Source: Mytilus californianus
Lineage: Eukaryota > Mollusca > Bivalvia > Mytilida > Mytilidae
Reading direction: 5' to 3'
Assembly: GCF_021869535.1 (NCBI RefSeq)
Contig: NW_026262581.1
Location: 100,740,271-100,804,270 of the forward strand
DNA: 64,000 nucleotides
Position 1 is the stretch's first letter, and every line of letters begins with the position of its first letter. The notes under the pieces were generated by a model. That model worked only from the letters and a program-made list of their open reading frames with translations. It was not told the DNA's origin and made no database searches. Both the position numbers and the translations under genes were made by a program. Below, piece after piece: positions 1-15,300 of the stretch.

Positions 1-185
1 TTTTTATTAGATATTGTATTTGACTATAAACACATGTAGTGAAGGAAAGTCAAATGATCTTTTCTCAAACAATGCACAGAACAGATGAAAATAGTTTTCA
101 ACAATGACTAAAATCAAGGTAAAAATAGTGATGTAGGGATATATACCACAATATATACTGGACATTTGTTTGTTAATATACTTAC

Positions 186-339
186 TGTTTCCAATAAAAA
201 CACAATCTGACCATACAAATCCTGACGTTTGGTTTAGATAATGATATGATACTCCTATTAAATACCGCACAGAATGATTGATGTCTGGGATATAGACGGT
301 TGGATAGGTCGTATTGAACTCTACCGTTTGTGGTGACGT
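186..339 (-). CDS. Copy B exon 9: F2b (FnIII); last exon inside the window
   Basis: 154 bp, phase 0 to 1, acceptor ATATATTTTAG|, donor AACA|GTAAGT. It encodes SPQTVEFNTTYPTVY, YLIGVSYHYLNQTSG and FVWSDCVFIGN. Copy A exon 51946-52114 has YLFGVSYTSRNNMTSG and FKWSDCYID. The next exon (F3a) is expected left of base 1; bases 1-185 are intron with nothing recognisable. Confidence 0.85.
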
Positions 340-3300
340 CTAAAATATATATCAATTACAATTTGTTGAAATAAAGAAAGTTTGAAAAAAGATGAATGTA
401 TATGAAGTCGACAAATGATAGGCACTTATATACTACCCAACTGTAAGAAATTGGAAATACAACCTGAAAGTCAACATTAAAACGGTTTAAATCTTCACTA
501 GTCATATCATATGTAAAATGTAATTTGAGAAACATTTATTTAGATACTACAAAGTATCTGCATTTAATAAGACCTATCTACTAATATACATAACTGACGT
601 GGGTCAGGTTCTGAATATGTGGCTTCACTGATGAATACAATTCTGCACATCTATTTTGCATCAATATCACCAGAAAGTAAAAATCCATAAAGATAAATAT
701 TCAGTGTCTATACGCAAATAATACCGGATGGTCTGGAGTTATAGATTCTAGGTCCTGACGTTGTGTAACATTTTATATACTTTACAGTTTTCCCTTTATT
801 TTTCTTTGTAGTTGTATGTTCCATTTGGGCGTATGACTCAGAACGTTGCTCGGTATTTATGCATCCAGCTTTCGGGTTTTTGGCTTTAAACGGAAGGGGT
901 TTTTTATAGTGATCTTTTCATTTTGTATACCCTTGTATTTATATTTTACTTAATTTATACTATATTTGGAAAGCGTAAATGTCATGTTTGATTATACTGT
1001 ATGTAAATTCATCTACACACACTTTTTTGTTGGCGTCTTTGTCAGATTGATTTGTATGTTTATTTGAATTTTTCAAGTCAATTGTGCAGTCTGCCTATGA
1101 TGTATTTTTACACAGTTTTGACTGCCGGATCCCAATTATGGTCACGTTAACCAATTATGTCTGTTTGGGTTGCTCAACCAATTTTGTTATACAAGTGGGA
1201 GGTTTATCTACCGATAAAACAAGATTTAACCAATTGTTTTCATCGGAAAATGCATGTACCAAGTCATGGATATGACAGTTGTTTTTTTCCGGTTGGTGGA
1301 TATAGTCGAGCGTTTGGTTTTGTCAGGTTTAACAGACTTTCCTAATTTTGAATATACCTTAGAGATGGGTAGTTTTGATAAAAAAAAAATTATTAAAATA
1401 TTTGTAGCATGTTATTTGTGTTAAAAACATTTATGATTCTATGGACATCATAAATTTGAGACTTTGGATATATGTTTTTTGTTATTTAGGTATTTGTGCA
1501 AGTTTCTTGACTGTCGACCAAAACAAAACAGTCTGTACAGTATATGTTCAGAAATTGTACCAACCCTTACCAAAAACAGTGTTACTGCCATTTTGATAGA
1601 TTCGTCACTCTGAACATGTTCTGTCTTTAAAAAGGTTGTCATTCGTGCAGTTCAAATAAAGTTTTTTTATGAAGCCATATCACATTTAAAGAATAGTACA
1701 AACACATCTAATGCCCTCATTTCCTTTAAATACTGCATGTGTTGCCGTTTATTTTTGGTAATAGACAAATACTTGTAGTAATTCCTTTGTTAATAGACAA
1801 ATAATTGCAGTTACCAAACAGAACTGTGGATTAATGTACGAAAAACTAATGAGATGAATTTGATCATTTGATAGTTTTATAATAATATCAATAAATTTGT
1901 TACCGCTTTGATAAACCTGAATTTATAAGTTAGGTGGAATCGATTTGAAAATACCGACAAGGGGTTGATTATTCACCAGTATACACGTATTTCATATTTT
2001 AAATTTGAACTTATATTATAAAATATTAAAAAATTAAAAAAAATAGGATTATGATATTTGTAGCATTATTTAATTTTCTTTTGTAGATTGTTCTATAGGA
2101 TGACATGCGTTTCTTATATTTTAATAGATTATTAATAAATATCATATTTATATTGCAATCGTTCTATTTTTTGTGCCAATCAATTAATCAATCAATTAAT
2201 TCTATTTATGTAACACAATGCGTTGACTGTAGGATTGTATGTGATATACAGGCACTGACGGACATAAACTCATTTCTCAAAATTTATCCCACAAAAATTA
2301 TTGTTCTGGTTTTTATTTGTTGACAAAATTGTATAAATTGTTACGCTTATTGCAAATGGTTGGTATTCTTTTTCTGAAATCGCACTTATTTCCCTACTGC
2401 ATGATTTCAACAAAACAACTTTTAAAACGTAAATTATTAATCCGCAAAAGTGATAAGGTTTATTCTAGGATGAACCTTGATAAGCAAGTTTAAAACTTAT
2501 TTTTGAAAGCCATATTATGTCAAGTCACTACACTATTATTGTCTATGTTATTGTTTACTATGTATGATGAAAGATAATGTCGCATGACAAGATCTAAAAC
2601 TTTATTGAAAGAGACAAGAATCAAATGGATTAGGTGGTGATTTATAGTCTCTAAAATAGAAATTCAATAGACTGGTAAATATATAATTTATGCTCGTTTG
2701 AACGAGGGGAATTAAAAAAAAACAAATTATATTTATTAAATTGCTTTACCAAAGATTTTCATTTTTTATTAATATGAAGCCGATCTCATACAAAACCTTC
2801 ACAAAGACAAAAAGAAAAAGTATTCTTTAGTTTCACTTTCGGATATCATAATAGATAATGTCCTGTCATCCAATGATCCACATGTCATCTCATAAGTCGT
2901 AGTGATCTTGACATGAAAGAAACATCCGAAACTTGAAAATCTTTTTCATATCTGGTTATATTTTTTTTTAAATTGACACAGATGGACAATTGTAGGAATT
3001 GTGATGAATTATATTTTCCCATTGTTAATTTCCAATTTTTAATAGTGAGTGAAATACCCTCCACCCCTAGCATATGACGTTTGTGCTTCGTGCCAAATGT
3101 GAAGATCATTTCCTTTCATGTCATATAAATAAACAGTATAAAAAGAGTATTAACAAAAATACCGAACTCCATAGTAAATTAAAAAAAATCCCATAAAACG
3201 ACAAAATCAAACGTTAGACTTTATCAACAACGGAACGAATGGAAAACAACTATCATATTCCTTATCTGGTACAGGCTTTTCCCGGAGAAAATGGTAGGTT

Positions 3301-6300
3301 AAATAAAATTGAGAATGGAAATGGGGAATGTGTCAAAGAGACAACAACCCGACCATAGAGCAGACAACAGCTGAAGGCCACCAATGGGTCTTCAATGCAG
3401 CGAGAAACTCCCGCACCCGGAGGCGTCCTTCAGCTGGCCCCTAAACAAATATGTATACTAGTTCAGTGATAATGGACGTCATACTAAACTCCAAATTATA
3501 CACAAGAAACTAAAATTAAAAATGATACAAGACTAACAAAGGCCAGAGGCTCCTGACTTGGGACAGGCGCAAAAACGAGGCGGGATTAAACATGTTTTTT
3601 GAGATCTCAACCCTCCCCCTATACCTCTAGCCAATGTAGAAAAAACAAACGCACAACAGTACGCACAGTAAAACTCAGTTTAAGAGAAGTCCGAGTCCGA
3701 TGTCAGAATAGGAAACAAAAGAAAATAAACAAAATGACAATAATACATAAATAACAACAGACTACACGCAGTTACTGACGTGCCAGCTCCAGACCTCAAT
3801 TAAACTGATTGAAAGATTATGTCTTCATCATATGAATATCAGGCACAATCCCTCCTATTAGGGGTTTAGTATTATACCATCATAAAATATATGAGAAGAA
3901 CATAACCCGTGTCATGCCAACAACTGGTTTTAGAATAAATATGTTTAATTCCGATGCAAAGACCCTATAAGTGAATCAATCTTAAAGCCAAAATATGCAA
4001 TCTTTAATGACCTGACAACAGTATCGTAACTATATCCCTTCTTAATAAGTCTGTTTAAAGGTTTTGTTAGCTTTTGAGGTGAATACTGACATTTTTGTGC
4101 TTTGTAAAGAATATTACCATAAAAGATTGGATGTGAAATACCCGAACGTATAAGATGTCTGCATGTTGAGTTATATTTACGAATAATGTCCTTATACCGA
4201 TGATAAAATTTTGTAAATGTTTTGACTAGTTTATGATATCGAAAACCCTGGTGTAATAATTTTTCAGTACTACATAAATTTCTTTCGCTAAAATCTAATA
4301 CGTTGTTACATACACGAGCGAATCGTACAAGTTGAGATATAAAAACACCATAAGATGGTGACAAGGGAACGTCACCATCTAAAAATGGATAATTAACGAT
4401 AGGAAATAAAAAGATAATCTCTTTTATCATAAATTTTTGTATTAAGCTTCCCGTTAATGATATAGATATCAAGATCAGTGGTCATTGTTAGTATTAGCTT
4501 TATTTAAAGTAAGTTCAACAGGATAAATTTCTTTAGTATACATACTGAAGTCGTCATTATTGAGAGCCAATATATCATCCAAATATCTAAAAGTATTGTT
4601 AAATTTTTGTATCAGATGTTGTTTCGATGGGTCTTTGCTGATTTTAGTCATAAATTGTAACTCATAACAATACAAAAACAGGTCCGCAATAAGTGGTGCA
4701 CAGTTAGTCCCCATTGGAATTCCGACAACTTGACGATATACGGAATCTCCAAAGCGAACAAAAATGTTATCAAGTAAAAATTCAAGGGCAGATATAGTAT
4801 CAAAGCATGTCCAATTGACATAGTTCTTTTGTTTGTTGCTACTGAAAAATGACCCAAAAGAGTTTGAACATATGTATACCGACTTTTTAAATGCCCATTT
4901 AATTAGGTGTGTGAATTTTTTCTTAATAAGAATATGAAGCAAAGTGGTATATAGGGTAGAAAAATCAAAACTTTAAACAGATTCAAAATCACCAATATAT
5001 GCCTTGTTTTATAGATAGCAACTTGTATGACAGTTGCTTATAGTTCCATTATATAGACAAAATTGGGAGATCAACCCAAACATACATAATAACTTATATT
5101 ATCACCTTGAGTCTGGTACGTATCAAGGTGTAATACCACCATTGATTTTCCCCTATTAGTGTTTGTTAAATTTGCACTTTTCAAAAAAAATGTGCAGATT
5201 TTATCTTTGTTTCAAATAAAGAAATACTTGGCATGAGTAAAGTTTTATCTTGTCCAGTACTAAAGAAAAAATTTCACATAACATTTCATTGCATATAAGA
5301 AAGTAACCATCACTGGAAGTTAACCAATCAAATTTCTCCCTTTTTTAACCTGTGTACAAGCTTTAGTAACCATGTAACCTCAAGTTTCCAAATTATTCTA
5401 TAAAAACCCAAAATAAAAAAATAATGGTGCTTTGAAATACCAAAGATATATGTTTATGACCCACAAATGTTTTACTGCAATGAAATGTAGGATGATTACC
5501 GGCAACTGTCAAATTCAAGGGAATATTTTTTTTCGACCTATTTTCGTATGCAACCGGATGTGACGTACTATGATTTGGTGGTATTACACCTCAATGACGG
5601 GTTTATTAACAGTCGAATAATAAATACGATTATTTGATTAAACGAAAGAGCTACTAAATTATTCTCAACAATTTTATTGGTTTCTGTGGTAACGGATTCT
5701 TTTTTCAGATTAAATTGTAAAAGATCCTTCAACTTCTTGTCCTGATATAACTAAATCTATATTAAATGATATAATATTACCTTGCAGACCAAACTAAACG
5801 CCTGTTCACACCAAAATAATGAGTATTTTTTACCAAGTTGATGGGTTAATGGCAACCATGAAATGTTATATCTTTGGTCATCAACTTTAACCATCACGGA
5901 GTTATGTATTAAATCTGTAAATAGATAAAATTATGTATTCGTGCATAAGATTTTTTGTTTTATGTTTTAAATCTACTCGATGAAAGGGTATCTCCACCAC
6001 ATTCATGACTATTTACTTGAAGTTCTCGTTCATCAAATTGAAATTGCAAAATCACGTTTTCTTTTAGATGTCTGCAAAAAGTACAATAGCAAAAACACCG
6101 AATTTCAAGGAAATTCAAAACGGAAAGTCCTTTATCAAGTGGCAAAATCAAAAGCTTAAACAGATCAAACGAATGGAAAACAACTGTCATATTCCCACCA
6201 TTTTTTCTTTAAATGTCCTGTACCAAGTCAGGAATATGGCAGTTGTTATCAAATAGTCCGTTTCTATGTATGTTGGCGTTTGTTTTTGTAGCAGTTCGGT

Positions 6301-9300
6301 GTTTATGTTGTTCCGGTGTTTTCCTCTTATAGTTGATGTGTTTCCCTCCGTTTTGGTTTGTGATCCGGATTTATTTCAGTTAAATCGATTTATGACTATT
6401 GAACAGCGGTATAGTACTGTTGTCTTTATTGGTAAAGGCATTTCCTTAGGTAGAAAATGGTGGATTTAACCTGATTTTATAGCTAGCTAAACCTCTGACT
6501 TGTAAATATAGGCAATAGTATGACAGTTGCATAGAATTCCATTATTGCAACATTGCATTTCGAAAAGGTCTCGTAATTTATTTAAATACACATGATTCAT
6601 ACCTTTGTTTCCCACCAATAATTTAGAGTGTTGTTGCGACAACCCTTTTTCGTTTTCTGACCATACCAAAACAGAGAGTTCAGCAGTTTCATTTGTTTTA
6701 AAACTGAAAGAAAATTTCCTTGTTTCTTCTATTTGGAATGAACTATCATTCGGAAATATTTTCACTCTGTATGAAATTCTTTCCCCACTCCAGTTGTTTT
6801 TGTTCAATGGCTGCATAATAGATAAAATGATAAAATTGTGAAAAGATAAAATAACAAAGTAAAGGAAAACATGAAAAATAGACATTCTTTGCTGAACAAT
6901 TTCCTTTAAATTAATTTTGATGTTTCGGACTCGCTCAGTAAAATCCCATTGCAAACCAGACAAAAGCACGATGTTTAACCTGGTTTTAACATTTAATATA
7001 TTTGACACAACCATAGCAAAAGCCACTCCAAACCCGTTATAAATATTGCAAAATCCTAAATTTCTTGATTTACATTTATAAAAGTTTTGATGTTTTAGAG
7101 AATACGTTTTGAACTGCACAGATAATCTTCGTATAAAGAATGTTTTGTAAATATCTCTTCTATAAAGATATATTATACATTAGGGAAAATAACTGAAACT
7201 GTAGTTCACTCATTCTGTGCTTTCGAATACCATCTAAAGGCATACATATGATGATATCACATATAACTTATTACTAAGTGTATACCATCCAGTATATTGT
7301 TGTGATTCGTTCGCTGGACGACCTAGTAGTTTGAATTGAATAACATCCATCATAGATCAATGGTGGAGTGGAGGGCACTGTAAGAAAATAAATAGTGTTA
7401 AAGTTTTTGTTTATATTCACATTAAACGATTATATTTAAAACAAAAAAACCAATCTTTTACAGACAACTAGAATTACGATAAATCAATTAAAGTTCATTA
7501 TTTATTTGAAAATAAATACAATATAAATAATGCGCAACTTTTGAAAAATAAAAAAAAAAACAGAAAGTTAAATGTGTCACATATCCATAAATAAATTATA
7601 AAAATGTTTACATTCTGTTTCTATCTGTACAACCAAACCGACGGATTTATGCCGAAATGATTAAAAAACGGAACATTATACTTTAATTATTATATTTTTG
7701 CAAAGAGTGGAATAACTAACGACAAAATTCACTGATCGCTTTAACGATACATTTCGGATGAAGTCAATTGAAATGAATCTCGTTTTAGGTTATGTTGGAG
7801 AAATGAGATATTTTGTTTTTTTTCGTGTTTTATATATATTGTTTTAAAAACGTATGGTTTTTACTTTGTCGGTCCAATTTATGTTTAGTTTCTGAAACAG
7901 TTAACTAAAGGCAACAGTAGTATACCGGTGTTCAAAAGTCATGAACCGATTTAGAGAAATCAAATCCGGGTTACAAACCAAAATCGAGGGAAACACATCA
8001 ATTATAAGAGGAAAACAAAGGAACAACAGGAACAACAAGTGCAACAAAAACAAACTCCAACACAAATAGAAACGAACTATTTGATAACAACTGCCATATT
8101 CCTGACTTGGTACAGGACATTTTAAGAAAAAAATGGTGGGTTGAACCTGGTTTCATGGCATGCCAAACCTCCCGCTTTATGACAATGTTAAAAAATATCG
8201 CGAAAACACTACGTGACAGAAATACAGCACAAACACACGCAAGAACATTCATAACAGAGAAACGCACAAACAAATAATATAATAGTCGACACAACATACA
8301 AACCACAGAACAACAACGAACATATTCTCCATCAACGAAAAACACCACATGATATCAAAAACAGTGACGCGCTTACTTAACTAACATGCAATCTGGAACT
8401 TTATACAATTAATTTCACAATATTGGTCCAAACAATTTATCGTTATGGTTTGTTATTCAATTATTTTTATATAGACAAGCAAAATTTCCTGTAGACATGA
8501 TATCATATGATTTATGTAAAGCATTAACCTACCATCTTTGGAAGTCGTCAGGGTGGTATTAAATCCATCACTCCAGAAGCCATTATCTAAAGGCTTACAG
8601 TTAATGACTATACCATACTCTGTATACTTAGAAAGTCCGTTTATGGTGATGTTTATATGGTTTAAAGAATAGATAACGAAATATCCATCCGCATAACTTT
8701 GACTTGGTAAAGACGTAACATTAAATGATATCTAAAAATAGATAGTACAACAATTAAGTTTTTTTTTTCATGAAAATTCATAAATTGCATTAATATTACT
8801 AAATTAAAATTTAGTACTATTTTGATTAATATTCAAATTAATTCAATAACGACATTAGTGTGCAAGTTTGCAACAAATGCGCACATTAATATTTTTATTG
8901 AATCGATTCGCGCTAAATTGCTGTTAATTCTGAAAATATCAAACAATCCTATTTATTAAAAATATAAACTGCAAAAAACTGCTCATCACAAATAACATAC
9001 CTAATTGTTTTATTTCTAATATAAAGCAGAAACAACTCTTATGAACCAAGAAATGTCTTATCTTAATTAAAAATGCACAGTAGACACAAAAGATATTACA
9101 CAGTTTGTCACATGTGTAAATAAGATTATATTAAGAAGTCTTTTAGAAATGCATTATAATTTGATAAGTTGACAGAATCTACCTAAGTCTCCTAACGTAA
9201 GACAAACCTCATCAAAATACCAGGCCTATATTAAGTGATGCACGTACATGTAAAAAAAAAAAACTCTTCAAATATACCAGGTTTATAATTTTGTACGCCA

Positions 9301-12300
9301 GACGCAAGTTTTGTCTACAAAAGACTCATCAGTGACGCTCAAATAAAAAAAATTAATATGTTTTTTACTTTGCCATATTTTACCACGAGAAACATTAATC
9401 TTCGATAATTTAGGTTGATTTTAAAGAATTCAAACTTAAATCTAAAATCTAAAAATGATTTTCACTCCAATAAATGTTAATTTGTATATCAGAAATATAG
9501 AATAATATTTGGAATATTTAATTTTTATAAGATTTGTGCCTGCTAGAAATTTGTCTAGACATATGTTTGAACATTTCTTAAATTATGAGTGTTATCATAT
9601 GAATGTCTGAAATGTTCAAAACTAAAGTGTTTTCGAAATTCTATACTTGATGTACCTTTTAAGATACCAAAACTTATTCTTTTCTTCTTTTTATGTGTCT
9701 CTTTGGGGTATTCCCAAAATAAACTGACCAGAATTTCTTATATTTGAGCATAAAATATATCTACACCTTTTAACTTCTGTTACTAGTTTTCAAAACGACA
9801 TTATATGTATTGGGGCCGTACTAACATGACCCGTATCGTGCATTTAGGTTTTTGTAGCATGCGTATAATTTCTCTTTCGGTGGAAATGACATTACAAGAA
9901 ACGAAAGAGTAAGTTCATCAGTTCATATAAATACTAAATGATGCATTTTAAATATCATCGCATTTAAAGTAAGCGAATAAATTGCTTAAAGAAGTCTTCA
10001 GAATTGTTGTATTTTCATAAAATATAATAGAATAGTAGTCTTGAATTTTGAAAAAAAAATCAATTGTTATAAGTAATGAAAATATTAAAGGAAAAGAAAG
10101 AAGCACGAAGAAGAGAGGAAGTTAAAAACAGTATTAAGATTTATAATAAATTGTTTCTAGTTTTCAAAACGAAAAAAGCATTATGTAACAGTAAAAAAGC
10201 TAGCATTGATATTTGCTTTATGATTAGATCTATGAAGACTACATAAAAACTTTCACATAGTCATTTGCATATAGCATAGCACAAAAGATGATTAAATCAA
10301 CGAACTATTTCATCATATTTTGCTTTGTTAAGCTTACCCTTGATACTAATTTTCCACTCCTCGTTATATTGACTTGAAATGACTTATTATAATATACTTT
10401 GTTCTGCGGCCATTGAAGAGTTGCAGACGTTGAGTTGATAACACGAATCTCAATTTGACGAATGGGACTAGGTTTTACTAAAATAAACCAAGATGCAGAA
10501 TAACATTGATTTACGAGATATTAAAATTTGACTAAAGTCCTTGACTCACTACACACACCTGCATCTGCACAAGATAGGCGAAAGATACCAAATAGACATT
10601 CAAACTCATAAATTAAAAATAAACTGACAACGCCATGGCTAAAAAAGAAAAAGACCAACAGACAAACAACAGTACACAAAACACAACAAAGAAACTTAAA
10701 GACTGAGCAACACGATCCCCACCAAAAACTGGGGGTGATCTCAGGTGCTCCGGAAGGGTAAGCATATCCTGCTCCACATGTGGCACCAATCGTGTTGCTC
10801 ATTTTAGTACTACAAAACTGGTAATAAGTCTTATTCGGTAGGTCATATTCGGGGAAAGGGGGACGCGATTGTAGTTACGACAATAGGAACATATCCGCTA
10901 TCATCTGTGAAACGGATATTCCATAACGGTCAACCAACTCGTGATGGCGTCCGTAAAATTTACGAAGGGATGACTTCAGCTTCACCACTTGAAATTCTTG
11001 CTTTAATAGCTTCCTTGTGAGCAGCATGTGTTAATTTAAGGAACGACAGTTATTACATGACTTAAATATTTTCTGTTATTCTCGACGACATATACCTTTG
11101 GAATTGTATAAAATTATCAGAAATAGATAGTTTATTAATTTACATGTAATCCTTTGCTTGCTTTAAATCCTAACAAAAGCCCAAACAATCATTGGATATT
11201 GAATTTCCAATCACGAACGATTTTGTTAACAGTATCCATAGGCTTTGATAATATACAGAGAAACGACTAAATCTAACTAAAAAAGGGAACAGTAGTATAC
11301 CGCTGTTCGAAATTCATAAATCGATTGAGAAAAAACAAATCCGGGTTACAAACTAAAACTGAGGGAAACACATCAAATATAAGAAGAGAACAAAGACACA
11401 ACAGAAACACTAAAATGAAACACACACAGAAACGAACTATCAGATAACAATAGTCATTTTCCTGACTTGGTACAGGACATTTTAAGAAAAAATGGTGTAC
11501 CTTAATACGAAATTGCAAACATTTGAATTTAAGTAAGTGTGAAGATTTTAAGCAAATTGCCCTGGCGGAGGTAAATTTCAAGGATATTGGCCATTTTCTC
11601 TTTGAAATTGCTGCTTTCAAGAAAGGAAAGATTTTTTTTGGAATATGTGTCACAGATCATCTGGAATTGTTCCATTTGTTGTAGCCACAATCCCGTTATA
11701 TTTTCCTCGACTACGACATTACCGTATGCGATTGATCACTGAGAAATCTTTTACTTGTCACGAACAAAATGACGATTGCTACTAGTAGAACAAGAACTGC
11801 TTACCCTTCAAGAGCTGCTCCTTAGTTACCCTTGCTTTTGTTTTAAAGGGATTCATGTAGCGTTTGCTTTATATTCAGTTCTACATTGTGTGCAATTTTG
11901 TTTTAGAATGTCCTTTTTATCGGTAACAGTTACAATTTCGCTTTCAAATAACTGTTTTTTTTATCGGCAAAAGTATGGTCTACCCTTTGTCCTTGGCAAC
12001 GCCGTGTTCGTTTTGTAGGGGTTTGTGTTGCTAAATATTTAGTATCTGTGTGATGTATTGTCCACTTGTTTATCTTTTGGGGGTTTTCTTCATTGTTCTT
12101 ACTTTAGCCTTTTTGTATTACCCCAATTATCATTTTCATAAAGATAACATACATGTTGTAGAATGTAAGAAAAAGCGAACATATTTTTGTGTTCGATATA
12201 TAAAAAATGGACTATTCTATCATTTAAATTTCATAAAAGTCAAATTTCCTCACGTCTTCATCTTGATCTTCACGTTTGAGTTTGTAAGAGTTCATCAACT

Positions 12301-15300
12301 TTCGACATTATTAAGACAATTGTCTTGGAAACTTTTATGAAATGGAAAGCTTTCTGCATCATGTTTAATAATAGATGTCTATTTCAAAGCTTTTGTTTGT
12401 AGTTTTGGATTAATCTGCAATGCATAGAAGGCGCAATATCAGGAAATACAAATTTTTTGCGGCTTTAAATGCGACATCATCCAGCTGTTTTTGTTTTATT
12501 AACATCATATTTGTTCCTTAAAGTGACCGTATAATGACCATACTTAATATAAAATGTTAATCATAATATCATATTAATTTCAGTGTTAAAGAAAACTTAT
12601 TGATTTAAAAACGTTTTGTTATAACTACTACTTAAGAGCTAAAATTGACCAACCTTGACTTTGAATGTCAACAAGAACGCAGTGACGTTTGTCACTCTGA
12701 GATAACTTGATGCAAACGTTGTATTTTATGTCACCGTCAATGTCTTTGGGAATTATCCATTTACATGATTTGTTTCCTAAATCTGGACAATCGTTCCAAG
12801 CTGATGAACCCAATAAGTGCCTTAAATAAAATCGATTTATATTATATTTTATTATATATTTTATGAAAAAGTTTTTTTTTGAATTTACATATGTTAGTCT
12901 CTTAACATGTACTTACAAAATGAATTGAATTGATAAAAAAGGTCATTTAATTAAGGTACTAAGTTCCATTCTCAATAGATGATCAAATTCATCATAACAG
13001 CTACGTATGTCCACAAATGTTATTCATTTTAGCATATATAATATACAAAATATATGAAAAGACTTGACATGAAATAAACGAAACAAAATGAGCGCCTTGA
13101 ATACAGTACCGTTAATGAATACGAAATTACATAATATGAAGTTATGATTGTATGTTAACACTCTTTGAAATCTTTGAAAACTTATTGGAAAAGGCTACAA
13201 TTTATTCTGAGATGAGCTTCTTAATACCTTTAATTTTTAAGATAATATCAAATGTCAATGTGTTTTTCTGTGTAAGTGTTTAAAGTGTTAAAAGTTATCT
13301 ACAAGAAAAGATGTAAATAAAAATGAACATGACCGAAATTGTTAATCGACTTCTTGTTTAATGGCTTTAATGACGATTTTTATTCTTTACTTGCGGTATT
13401 TGGCAATTATCTTGAAAACTGTTAAAGAAATTAATGAGAAACTGTAAGCAGTAAATATGATCAGCAAACTAAGAATTTTGAATAATACACTTTGCAATAA
13501 TAAAAAAAAGGAAACGCATAGATCCGATTCTTTTAAATACAATTATGTCAATAAATAATTAGATGTCAAATTATCAATAAGTTAAGAAGTGAATTATTCA
13601 AGATGTATTAAATTACAAAATGCCGGTGTGATCAACTGTGCAAATCGCCGAGTGCATTTTTCAAGAACTGAAAATTAAAGATTTTAGACAAATTATTTAT
13701 GTACTCCGCGGGAAAACTTGTGATAAAATCACCGGTGCAACTAATATGTATTTGACTTAAATGCTGAACACGCGATAGTCATTACAAATGTAAAATGCTG
13801 CTTTGCCAAAACTAAACCCTGCTACACATTACAACGTCATATGCCGTCATCAGGTCATGGTATGTCATGCATCACTTCTAAAGCCGAAGAGTCAATGCTA
13901 CAACCACCGCTGCTGGTATCCAAGGTTAACGGAGATTTACACACTGACAGTTTGTAAAACAGGCTTCGTCAACGAGAAATTCGGCCAAGAGGATTTTATG
14001 ATAGACTTGTTTTGATGCAGGTACCCAAACATGAACGTGCTTTGGTATCATACATTCAGGGTCTGACAATCATAATAGACAGAGAGAAAATGTAAACAGT
14101 AAGATGTGATCTACAAATAATCAAATTAAGGAAATTGCCAATTGACTGCTGTTATCCTACAAATAAATCACACTGTCAATTGCCTTCAAGTATGAGTTTT
14201 TATCCTTTGATAACAATTTTTACCCACTTTTGCCAATTTTTGTAATTTTCTTGAAAACTGTAATAGATAGAGAAAACTAGAGGCTCTAAAGAGCCGGTAT
14301 CGCTCACCTAGGACTATGTGCAAATTTAACAATGGACACTCTCAAACCTTGTAGTGTTCAATTATAATTCTTTTTTGTTTATCTTGAATTGCTAATATTT
14401 TTTTCTGTTAACAGTTCTCTCTATCCTCTCTAGTTTTTTGCACAAAACACAAGACAGGGTAAAATTCGTCATTTAAAGACAACAGCTGCGATTAGAAGAC
14501 AACTGGCATCTATGCTGACTTATTTTCAGATCTTGTCTTACTGATAATTTTTTTTTCTTTTTAATGTGCCTATTTATCTATTATAGTTTTTAAAGATAAT
14601 AGGCAAAAGGACAAACAATTGGTAAAAGTTACCATTAAAGGGCAATAACAACTCCAATAAGACTAGATCTTGTCTTGCTGATCAATTTCTAATTACTGTA
14701 TCATTACTGTTTCTCTCTATGTATTGTTGTTTTCAAGACAATCGACAAACTTCGTCATAAAATGGCAATAACTCCAACAAGGAGTGGAGAGACGATTTCG
14801 ACCATTTGAGTTATTTGTAAATCTTGTCTAGCTGATCAATTCCGACATTACAGTTTCTGTCTATGTATTGCAGTTTTCAAGAGGCAAATACTTTTAAAAA
14901 AGGTAAGAATTGTCATTAAACGGCAATTACTCAAATAAGGAGTCGAGTGACGATTTTGGTCATTTGAGTTATTAGTAGATCTTGTTTTGCAGATCAGTTG
15001 TGCGTTTTAAAGTTTCTTTGTATCTATTAAAATTTTCGAGATAATAGGCGAACACGAAAAAAATGGCAAGAATCGTCAAAACTTTTAGGAATTTTTGGTC
15101 CTCAATGCTCTTCAACTCCGTAATTTATTTGGCCTTTTTAACATTTTTTTATTCGAGCGTCACTGGTGAGTCTTTTGTAGACGAAACGCGCGTCTGGCGT
15201 AAATATAAAATTTCAATCCTGGTATCTATGATGAGTTTATCATTAAAGGGCAATAACTCTAATAAGGAGTCGACGTACAATTTCTACTATATTGAATTAT

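Noticed and set aside
6487-7119. 210-codon minus-strand open frame as a single-exon gene
   Set aside because: Only 6603-6810 lies between good splice sites and matches the copy A exon 55193-55400; the remainder is intron that happens to be open.
13803-14015. 70-codon plus frame, and a search for an extra copy B exon on the minus strand here
   Set aside because: All minus frames hit stops, and copy B exons 2 and 3 join directly in phase with a Trp codon at the junction.
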